This document shows, one piece after another, positions 38,427-45,149 of a stretch of DNA of 64,000 nt. The stretch is from positions 62,001 to 126,000 of the forward strand of contig JAJAPZ010000003.1 of the NCBI GenBank assembly GCA_020523905.1, in the 5' to 3' direction. The stretch is from Candidatus Obscuribacterium magneticum (GTDB lineage: Bacteria > Elusimicrobiota > Elusimicrobia > F11). Both the position numbers and the translations under genes were made by a program. The notes below the pieces were generated by a model. It did not search any database. It saw only the letters and a list, made by a program, of their open reading frames with translations, and was not told the DNA's origin. Positions within the stretch are counted from its first letter, which is position 1. Every line of letters starts with the position of its first letter.

Positions 38427-38449
38427 GGGGGGATCCTCCATTATTACTA

Positions 38450-38460
38450 AGTATTACACT
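38450..38460 (-). promoter_or_regulatory. Candidate antitoxin operator upstream of the PIN/RHH pair
   Basis: AGTATTACACT (AGTGTAATACT on the coding strand), 24 bases before the antitoxin start. It matches 10 of 11 positions of the perfect palindrome AGTGTTACACT in front of the RelBE-like pair at 61600-61610. TAATAC within it could be the -10 box. Confidence 0.45.
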
Positions 38461-38519
38461 TGAAATTTACCATTAGACGGTTCTTCCGTCAATCGCCCAT
38501 TATTTTGCAAAAAGCTAAG

Positions 38520-38549
38520 TTGAACCATTCAGAGAAAAAGGGGTAGACT
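38520..38549 (+). promoter_or_regulatory. Weak promoter candidate TTGAAC-N18-TAGACT
   Basis: TTGAAC (38520-38525) and TAGACT (38544-38549) are 18 bases apart and end 14 bases before the ATG at 38564. The leader would be very short, and that gene has no ribosome site. Confidence 0.3.
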
Positions 38550-38563
38550 TTCTCGGCAAATCC

Positions 38564-38803
38564 ATGAAAAAAACTAGCCTTCCACCTCAACCTCCCAAGG
38601 AATACTGGCAGGATTATGACTGGGCCAACCAGCATTATGGGGAACTTCTTAAGGCCTATCCCAACCAGTGGGTCGGCATCCACCATAAACGGGTTGTTGC
38701 AGCAAGCCGGGACGGACGCAAGGTCGAAGAGTCCCTAGGGATCCAATTCCCCGGCCAGCAAATTCCCCTCGTGTTTGTCGCAGACGCTTCTCATATATAC
38801 TGA
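38564..38803 (+). CDS. DUF5678-like small protein
   Basis: A 79-residue protein of unknown function. The pattern WANQHYGELLKAYPNQWVGI, then a KRVVAASRDGRKVEESL strand-helix and a C-terminal PLVFVAD strand, resembles the DUF5678 family, small proteins often found beside aspartic-protease-like or toxin-antitoxin genes. No partner of that type is adjacent here. It sits alone between the PIN toxin pair (divergent) and the AbiE pair. No Shine-Dalgarno is evident; coding is supported by protein-like composition and the family resemblance. Confidence 0.6.
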   Translation: MKKTSLPPQPPKEYWQDYDWANQHYGELLKAYPNQWVGIHHKRVVAASRDGRKVEESLGIQFPGQQIPLVFVADASHIY

Positions 38804-38902
38804 TTCCAGCGGCAGATCTTGCGGGGGAGTGCCGGAGTCAAAAAACAACTTAATAAAACAGGTTAATATTTCGGTGGAAAGGTATATCATTTAAATATAT
38901 AC

Positions 38903-38920
38903 TTTCACTCGTGAGTGAAA
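38903..38920 (+). promoter_or_regulatory. Palindromic operator candidate over the abiEi start
   Basis: TTTCACTC-GT-GAGTGAAA is a perfect 8 bp inverted repeat with two bases between, overlapping the GTG start at 38911. A further AAGTGAAA half-site lies at 38931-38938. AbiEi antitoxins are known to repress their own promoter by binding inverted repeats, so this is a reasonable operator. Confidence 0.55.
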
Positions 38921-39984
38921 TTAGACAATTAAGTGAAACATCCCCTCGGGGTCTAGCAGCCCATCTGCTCAAAACCCTCCCCTCTTTATTGCCCTCCTTA
39001 CAAATTCTCAAAAGGAGCACTAAAAAAGGCCAGGAGAACACCCCCACCGATGCGACCGTTTGGGTTAAAACGCCAACAGGAAAAAAACAGAAGCTCATTG
39101 TCAAAATTAAAGCCGCCACCTATCCGAGCAATTTAATCCAGGCGGTTCGCAAACTCAAAGCATCGGCCCCCGCCCCCTCTTGCCCTGTGCTCGCCACCTC
39201 CTTTATTAGCCCCCAAGCACGGAAGATTTGTCGAGAGGAAGGCGTCGGATATATTGATCTGGCCGGCAACTGCTTTCTTCAGTTTCCCGATTACCTCGTT
39301 GAAAAAGTCGTTGAGAAAAACCCGTTCCCACGGAGGGGGCGCCCCCCCTCGCTTTTCAGCCCGGTTTCAACGCGTGTCATTCGAGCCTTTCTCGAAGAAC
39401 CCCAGCGGACATGGAAAGTCATCGAGTTGGCCGAAACCATGAAAGCGAGCCTGGGACAGGCTTCAAAAATCACGCAACAATTGATCGCTGATGGTTATAT
39501 CGCCAAGACGGGCCGAGAGCTCAAGCTGATTGCTCCGACAAAACTGCTCGACGATTGGCGCGACCAATACAAATCCGACACAAACGGCCGAACGACCACT
39601 TACAGTTTCGAACAGTATCCGGAACGATTGATGGCACACGTGGCCAAGAGCGCCGAAGAAAAAGAATTACGGTACGCGCTCACCTCCTTTGCCGCCTCGT
39701 CTCTCGTGGCTCCATTTGTTCGTGGCGCCGAAACCGTCGAATGGTACGTTGAAAATGAAAGCGCCGTTGATCAATGGGTCCAAGCGTTGGATTTACGTCC
39801 CGTCGAAGCGGGGGCCAATGCCGTTTTGATTATTCCTTATGACAAAGGCGTTTTTTACCGGACGCAAAACGTGAACGAGCTCATTTTGGTTAGTAACATT
39901 CAGCTCTATCTTGATCTCACATCCAATCCCGCCCGTGGGCGGGAACAAGCAGAATTTCTACGAAAGGAAAGGATTCCTTTTTAA
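38911..39984 (+). CDS. Type IV toxin-antitoxin AbiEi family antitoxin/regulator
   Basis: A 357-residue protein resembling AbiEi antitoxins. A winged-helix segment is seen at about 150-210 (STRVIRAFLEEPQRTWKVIELAETM ... ASKITQQLIADGYIAKTGR, in parts), with a preceding region PVLATSFISPQARKICRE and GVGYIDLAGNCFLQF typical of this subgroup. The C-terminal region would oppose the toxin. It starts at GTG inside a palindrome and ends three bases before a nucleotidyltransferase gene, the normal abiEi-abiEii order. The region upstream is strongly AT-rich. The family call is from pattern and gene order. Confidence 0.75.
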   Translation: MSEIRQLSETSPRGLAAHLLKTLPSLLPSLQILKRSTKKGQENTPTDATVWVKTPTGKKQKLIVKIKAATYPSNLIQAVRKLKASAPAPSCPVLATSFISPQARKICREEGVGYIDLAGNCFLQFPDYLVEKVVEKNPFPRRGRPPSLFSPVSTRVIRAFLEEPQRTWKVIELAETMKASLGQASKITQQLIADGYIAKTGRELKLIAPTKLLDDWRDQYKSDTNGRTTTYSFEQYPERLMAHVAKSAEEKELRYALTSFAASSLVAPFVRGAETVEWYVENESAVDQWVQALDLRPVEAGANAVLIIPYDKGVFYRTQNVNELILVSNIQLYLDLTSNPARGREQAEFLRKERIPF

Positions 39985-39987
39985 GCC

Positions 39988-40863
39988 ATGGCACCGGAAC
40001 AGACAGCACAAACATATAGCTCCGCCGTCACCGCCGCGTCCAAAAGCGCTCTCTTGGAACTCATGACCATGTTTCGTTCTTATCGGGAAGCGATTGTTTT
40101 GGTGGGGGGCTGGGTGCCGGCCTTCCTTCTGGAGCAGTGTCACAGAGTGGGGGACACGTTCACGCACATCGGTTCAATCGACATCGATCTGGCCATCAAT
40201 CCGGGAAAAATAAGCTCCGCCCAATACGCAACAATCGTTGAACTTCTGACGCAGGGGAGCTATCAACCCGCTTCGGATCGGGAGGGTAAGCCGATCCCTT
40301 TTTCTTTCGAAAAAATGATCTCCTCACCGATCGATGCGAAGCTTTACAAGATCCGGGTCGACTTCCTGACTCATGAACGGGACTTGAGGCCCGGGAAACA
40401 TCGCCATTCCCCGGTGCAAGAGGATCTTCTGGCAAGGAAAGCCAGGGGTTGTGAAGCCGCGTTCCAACACAAAACCGAATTTGAACTGAGGGGTGTGTTA
40501 CACGGGGGCGGGCAGATTTCTATGCCGATCCGAATGGCGGATGTCGTTGGTTGCATCACAATGAAGGGGATCGTGCTGGGAGAACGTTTTAAGGAGAAAG
40601 ATGCGTATGATACCTATGCATTGGCCGCTCATTATGGGGATGGGCCGAAAAGTGTCGCGGATCGGCTAAAGCCTTACACAAACGAACCTCTGCTGAAAGA
40701 AGCTCTTAACAATATCCAACAGGCGTTTTCGAGCCGGGACGCACACGGCCCCATTTGGGTCGCCGACTTTTTAGGACCGGCGTCCGCCGCCGAACGCGAT
40801 CGCATGGTCACTCATGCCTTTATGGTGGTTAATGAGATGATTCGCTTATTGTTCCCTCAATGA
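39988..40863 (+). CDS. AbiEii-like nucleotidyltransferase toxin
   Basis: A 291-residue protein with the nucleotidyltransferase signature: LVGGWVPAFLLEQ (about 32-44) followed by THIGSIDIDLAINPGKI (about 56-72), that is GG and the DxD metal-binding pair. AbiEii-type enzymes act as toxins by modifying tRNA acceptor ends or similar targets. Immediately follows the AbiEi-like gene and overlaps the methyltransferase start by ATGA. The toxin assignment is inferred from family and context. Confidence 0.75.
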   Translation: MAPEQTAQTYSSAVTAASKSALLELMTMFRSYREAIVLVGGWVPAFLLEQCHRVGDTFTHIGSIDIDLAINPGKISSAQYATIVELLTQGSYQPASDREGKPIPFSFEKMISSPIDAKLYKIRVDFLTHERDLRPGKHRHSPVQEDLLARKARGCEAAFQHKTEFELRGVLHGGGQISMPIRMADVVGCITMKGIVLGERFKEKDAYDTYALAAHYGDGPKSVADRLKPYTNEPLLKEALNNIQQAFSSRDAHGPIWVADFLGPASAAERDRMVTHAFMVVNEMIRLLFPQ

Positions 40864-41720
40864 ATCAATTTGATCGGGACATAAAAAAGGGCCGACGCTT
40901 CCCGTTCGGGAAAAACTGGGCGAGCTTCCTGGCCACCCTAAACGAGGACCGTATCAAAACCGCGGAGAGGTCCCTTCAGAAGATGCTGGAAGGTCCCGAT
41001 TTGAAGGGGAAAACTTTCCTGGATGTAGGCTCGGGGAGCGGCCTCTTTTCGCTGGCCGCCCGGCGCCTGGGCGCCCGGGTCCATTCCTTTGATTACGATC
41101 CCCAATCCGTGGAATGCACGAAAACCCTCAGAGCCCAGTATTACCCCGCCGATGAAGCCTGGACTATTGGGCAAGCCTCCGTCCTCGATCTCGATTACTT
41201 AAAGGAGCTGGGAACGTTCGACATCGTCTATTCCTGGGGAGTCCTCCATCACACGGGACAGATGTGGCAAGCCTTAGGAAATGTGTCTCACCTGGTTAAA
41301 CCAGGGGGGAAACTCTACATCGCGATCTATAACGACCAAGGCTGGATCTCGAAATTTTGGCGGGGGGTCAAAAAAGCCTATTGTTCGGGCCCTGTCGGCA
41401 AAACTCTTATGAATATTGTATTCGTCCCCTATTTCTTCCTGCGCGCCACCGCCAAAAGCATCCTCACCCGCCAAAACGCCTTCGCCACTTACCGCAAAGA
41501 ACGGGGCATGTCCATCTGGCACGACTGGCAGGACTGGCTGGGGGGACTTCCCTATGAGGTGGCCAAACCGGAGGAAATCAATTCATTTTTTCAAAAGGCG
41601 GGCTTGACCTTCACCAAACTTAAAACCACCAAATCCCTCGGCAACAACGAATTCGTCTTGATCAAAAAGTTTTTGCCCCTGCCCCGTTCAACGCACGGCA
41701 TGTCAAGGATGGGATATTAA
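40860..41720 (+). CDS. Class I SAM-dependent methyltransferase
   Basis: A 286-residue Rossmann methyltransferase: motif I FLDVGSGSGLFSLAARRLGA (about 54-73), acidic SFDYDPQSVEC (motif II), and YSWGVLHHTGQMWQAL (about 123-138). The C-terminal part has basic and aromatic residues (WRGVKKAYC, WHDWQDWLGGLPYEV) as in methyltransferases of surface glycan clusters. It is coupled to the AbiEii-like gene by a four-base overlap. Its 3' end overlaps the convergent Ig-like gene by 18 bases. Substrate unknown; it may be part of the AbiE module or a glycan/pilus enzyme that happens to be adjacent. Confidence 0.85.
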   Translation: MNQFDRDIKKGRRFPFGKNWASFLATLNEDRIKTAERSLQKMLEGPDLKGKTFLDVGSGSGLFSLAARRLGARVHSFDYDPQSVECTKTLRAQYYPADEAWTIGQASVLDLDYLKELGTFDIVYSWGVLHHTGQMWQALGNVSHLVKPGGKLYIAIYNDQGWISKFWRGVKKAYCSGPVGKTLMNIVFVPYFFLRATAKSILTRQNAFATYRKERGMSIWHDWQDWLGGLPYEVAKPEEINSFFQKAGLTFTKLKTTKSLGNNEFVLIKKFLPLPRSTHGMSRMGY

Positions 41721-43157
41721 ATTTATGGTTCCCACAGCGCTGTCGGGGGAGCCGCCAAGGCCACCCCGATAAGTCATGGTGTCAGTTCCAAACCAGCCTG
41801 GATTCGGCGTATAATGCAGACTTGGCGGTGTCCCACCAAGAGTCCCATGGGACGGGCCTTGGTATGAAAATGATTGGACCTGTGAAGTGACATCTTGACC
41901 ATTCAAAGTAAAATAAAAGTAAAACCAGAACCCCGCACCCGCATACGTGTCAAACTGAAGGTTCGATGCCACCAGCGTCCCACCCATTGATACGGTAATC
42001 GATACCGTCGCATTGTTGCTGTCCACTGTTCCGTCGTTCGCCTTGTATGTAAAACTGTCATTCCCCGACCAACCCGAAGTGGGCGTATAGGGTATATTCG
42101 GCCCTGCAATCGAACCTAATGAACCATTGCTCGGACCCGTCACTACACTGTAAGTTAGCGGATCTCCATCCGGATCCGTTGCAGATAACGTGATGTTATT
42201 GTTAGTGGAGTCTTGATATGCAGTCACATTCATATTATTCGCCACGGGTGGGCGATTGACCGCAGTCACTGTGATCGAGACGGTCGCTTCATTACTGTCC
42301 ACTGTTCCGTCGTTCGCCTTGTACGTAAAACTGTCATCTCCAGAATAGCCCCCCTCCGGCGAGTAGAGCACATCCGGACCCGGCGGTGCCCCGCTGACAC
42401 TCCCATGACTCGGGGAGGTCACAAAGTAGTAATTTAACGGATCTCCATCCGGATCCGACGCATCCAATATGATGCTATTGTTAGAGGAGTCTTTATCGAC
42501 CGTCGCACTCACATTATTCGCCACCGGGGGTTGATTGCTCTCCCTCACCAGGATCGACACCGTTGCAACATTACTGTCCGAACTTCCGTCGTTCGCTTTG
42601 AACGTAAAAGAATCACTCCCCGTCCAACCCGAATTGGGCGTATAGGACACATTCGGTGGGACCCCACTTAAGAATCCTTGGGCCGGGGAAGCCACAATAG
42701 AATAACTTAACGTATCTCCATCCGGATCCATCGCATGCAAAGTGATATTCACCGCGGTGTCTTGATCGGTCGAGATACCATCGTTGTAGGCAACCGGCGG
42801 ACGATTGGACGAAGATGATTCGCCGGATGTATCAATAGACTCGTCCGGAGAAGAGAAGACCTCTCGTGGTTCAGGGCCTTCAGCGCCGGTTCCCCCACCA
42901 CCTCCTCCCTGCTCTGAATCAAATCCATCCTCTGAGTCAGATGTAAATTCACCGGGACTAAGTTCAATCCATTGAACGACACCTGAAGTTGAAGAATCAT
43001 CCGGTTCAACACGTCCATAAGATCGAAGTCCACCCCCCAATAAAGGACTGCCCCCGGATGTCCGGTAAACATAAGCGTATAGAACAACGATTACTGAAAA
43101 ACAGGCAATCAACAACGCACTCCACACCATGTACTTATATCGTCGATAGATCTTCAT
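41703..43157 (-). CDS. Membrane-anchored protein with tandem cadherin/Ig-like (Big_9-type) repeats
   Basis: A 484-residue surface protein. A short basic N-terminus is followed by one hydrophobic helix (about 10-31), an acidic Ser/Gly linker (about 50-117), three tandem repeats of about 93 residues (118-391) and a diverged fourth (about 400-480). Each repeat has NRPPVANN, DPDGDPL, YTPTSGWSGNDSFTYKANDG and ATVSITV, the tandem-95/Big_9 pattern that binds calcium in related folds. The start at 43157 has AGGTG six bases upstream; two earlier codons are possible. It is last in the minus-strand pilin-like operon, 32 bases after the PilX-like gene. Probably an adhesin or pilus-tip component. Confidence 0.8.
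   Translation of the reverse strand: MKIYRRYKYMVWSALLIACFSVIVVLYAYVYRTSGGSPLLGGGLRSYGRVEPDDSSTSGVVQWIELSPGEFTSDSEDGFDSEQGGGGGGTGAEGPEPREVFSSPDESIDTSGESSSSNRPPVAYNDGISTDQDTAVNITLHAMDPDGDTLSYSIVASPAQGFLSGVPPNVSYTPNSGWTGSDSFTFKANDGSSDSNVATVSILVRESNQPPVANNVSATVDKDSSNNSIILDASDPDGDPLNYYFVTSPSHGSVSGAPPGPDVLYSPEGGYSGDDSFTYKANDGTVDSNEATVSITVTAVNRPPVANNMNVTAYQDSTNNNITLSATDPDGDPLTYSVVTGPSNGSLGSIAGPNIPYTPTSGWSGNDSFTYKANDGTVDSNNATVSITVSMGGTLVASNLQFDTYAGAGFWFYFYFTLNGQDVTSQVQSFSYQGPSHGTLGGTPPSLHYTPNPGWFGTDTMTYRGGLGGSPDSAVGTINLISHP
41985..42806 (-). repeat. Three tandem ~275 bp coding repeats (Ig-like domains)
   Basis: Protein repeats of about 90-93 residues. Units two and three are also close in DNA, sharing CTGTCCACTGTTCCGTCGTT and GCCTTGTA(C/T)GTAAAACTGTCA, which indicates recent duplication. 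Confidence 0.85.
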
Positions 43158-43189
43158 AGTCATCACCTAATGTGCAGCATTCACCTCTC

Positions 43190-44560
43190 TCAATCACCGC
43201 CGACCGCACTGCTGTGCTGGAACTGATTATAAATAATCAGAAGTGGTGGCAAATAGGGCGGAGGGTTGTCTTTAAGCGTCGGATCATATTGATAAGACCG
43301 CCCCTTTATAAAAACTTCCCCGAAGTTAACACCACTCCCCAAAATTGTCGCTCCCTTGAAAGAAAGCACCAAATACTGATGATCCGAAGTAGGTTCATGA
43401 GCAATGGCCCGAAATGTTCCATTGGGAGCCAACACCAAGGCCTCGATTTTCTGTTCCGTTTCGGGAGGACTCACGGGTATGTCATTTTGAATGAACACCG
43501 TTCCCCTGGTTCCGGGTATTAACACCAATTGATTCGCGGTGGACTCGAATTGTTGGCCTCTTCCGGGGTATGTTGTATCAATTGATACCGTGACATTCCC
43601 GTGGAGGTAAATATTCCCATTGGCCACCATGAGAACCTGGCCATGCACCACGGTGTCCATGGCGGGATCCCCGATATCAATATCCCCATTAAAATAATAC
43701 ACATGTTCCCTGTTGTCCCGTGTGTGAAGAGAGTGTCCGCCGGCATCCACATAAAAATCGTTCGCGGGAGGATTATTGAGATCAAAATTCCAAAATCCTG
43801 GAGGATAAATATCCCCTTTAAAATTGTGAACGGTTGTATGATCACCCGTCAATTTGGCCAGAACCTTGTACCGCTTTTCCAAGTCATTCTCCGTCACTTG
43901 GGGAAAAACCATGGGGAATATCAATTTAAAGGGCTCCCCAGGCACGGCGGGGTCATCGATAATGATCTTGCCCTTCGTAAAAGGATCCCAAGGAGTAGCC
44001 GGTACGACACTTTCAAAATATTCCGCTCGAAAGAGGCGCATTGTATCCGGGTTACTAAATCCATCAAACGTCAACTCCCGCGCGTACACTTTCCCGCCGG
44101 TCAAATTGGCGGGGATGGAAAAGGTGGCCGGACCATTGACGGCTGAAAAGTACGAGGAAATGTTGGCAATGTCCAAAATGGTGTGGAAAACAATTTCGAA
44201 AACTTTCCCTGAGACTGTCAACGTCGCGCTGGTAACAATATAATAAACATTATCTTTGGGTTGGTTTCGCCGATAGCAAAAACTTTGGTATCTTTTTGAG
44301 GCGCCGACCTGCACCACTGTACAAAATGGATCGTCCGGATCGGAAGAACACAACGTCGGTTCCAACGAAAGCCTCCCAATCGCCTCGCTGGTTCCCGTTT
44401 GTGCGAGAGCCGCCACTTCTTCCATGGTTCTTAAAAAGGTGGATTGCTTTGACTTGGTCATGAAAACCTGCGTCAACGAGTAAAGGATGACGGTGGCCGC
44501 CAACAACACGACCGCCACAAAAGCGACGGAAACCCCCTTATCCCTCCGTTTTAAATTCAT
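43190..44560 (-). CDS. PilX-like pilus assembly protein
   Basis: A 456-residue protein with a basic N-terminus (MNLKRRDKG), then a hydrophobic helix VSVAFVAVVLLAATVILYSL typical of PilX/minor pseudopilins but without a Glu at +5, and a large extracellular domain with a beta-helix-like stretch (TVVHGQVLMVANGNIYLHGN, about 300-320). PilX_N-type proteins join the pilus tip complex. The ATG at 44560 overlaps the upstream stop (ATGA) and has GGAG nine bases upstream. Its C-terminus is unlike any family I recognise, so only the N-terminal part supports the call. Confidence 0.7.
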   Translation of the reverse strand: MNLKRRDKGVSVAFVAVVLLAATVILYSLTQVFMTKSKQSTFLRTMEEVAALAQTGTSEAIGRLSLEPTLCSSDPDDPFCTVVQVGASKRYQSFCYRRNQPKDNVYYIVTSATLTVSGKVFEIVFHTILDIANISSYFSAVNGPATFSIPANLTGGKVYARELTFDGFSNPDTMRLFRAEYFESVVPATPWDPFTKGKIIIDDPAVPGEPFKLIFPMVFPQVTENDLEKRYKVLAKLTGDHTTVHNFKGDIYPPGFWNFDLNNPPANDFYVDAGGHSLHTRDNREHVYYFNGDIDIGDPAMDTVVHGQVLMVANGNIYLHGNVTVSIDTTYPGRGQQFESTANQLVLIPGTRGTVFIQNDIPVSPPETEQKIEALVLAPNGTFRAIAHEPTSDHQYLVLSFKGATILGSGVNFGEVFIKGRSYQYDPTLKDNPPPYLPPLLIIYNQFQHSSAVGGD

Positions 44561-45147
44561 GGGTGGAAACTCCATACCGTGGCATCTGTTTTAAGCATCA
44601 CGGGGGCTTTTGCAAAGATTCCCTTGTTAAAGCGAAGGACGATGCGAACCGAGGAAACCGGGTCGTTCAACGGTTCAAATATGGGGTTGTGTTCATCCGG
44701 TTGTTGAAGGAGATTTTTAAAATATTTTTTCACATTCCACACTGTATGTGGTTCATCCGCTGTGAAGTCGACCGTCTTCATTAGGCAGGCTTCTGCGGGC
44801 GAATATATATACGTGATAAATCCATCCTTCCCTTCAACGAACAAATCAGGATTCTTAGCAGGATCAAAGCCCTTGGCGGTGTTGTACACACGAATGGTAC
44901 AGGAGGAAGGCCCTACACTCCAAATGGATTTGGCGTTGTTAATTTCCTTGGCCATATTAAAAAGGACCGGGTCCGACACCATTTCAACCTGGAACTTCGC
45001 GTTTTGTTCGTTCAGGGCTCCCAAGAAACGGACGGCTGTACCGGTCATTAAGACCACACTGCCGAGAATCGCCATGCTGATCACGGCTTCCGTCAGGGTG
45101 ATACCGGGGTCATATCGTCTCATTAATGCCCAAGCTCTCATTTTCAT
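44557..45147 (-). CDS. Type IV prepilin-like minor pilin (PilV/PilW type)
   Basis: A 196-residue protein with a prepilin leader: basic start, then cleavage site G-ITLTEAVISMAILGSVVLM (Gly15/Ile16) and the conserved Glu at mature position 5. The mature domain is small and beta-rich. The leader would also fit an internal start at 45123 (MRRYDPG), giving a normal seven-residue leader. The start is two bases after the giant pilin gene and its stop overlaps the PilX-like gene. Role: minor pilin in an initiation or tip complex. Confidence 0.82.
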   Translation of the reverse strand: MKMRAWALMRRYDPGITLTEAVISMAILGSVVLMTGTAVRFLGALNEQNAKFQVEMVSDPVLFNMAKEINNAKSIWSVGPSSCTIRVYNTAKGFDPAKNPDLFVEGKDGFITYIYSPAEACLMKTVDFTADEPHTVWNVKKYFKNLLQQPDEHNPIFEPLNDPVSSVRIVLRFNKGIFAKAPVMLKTDATVWSFHP

Positions 45148-45149
45148 CT

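Noticed and set aside
41703-41720. Convergent overlap of the methyltransferase and Ig-repeat genes as a frame error
   Set aside because: Both ends read as normal C-termini and an 18-base convergent overlap is common in compact genomes.
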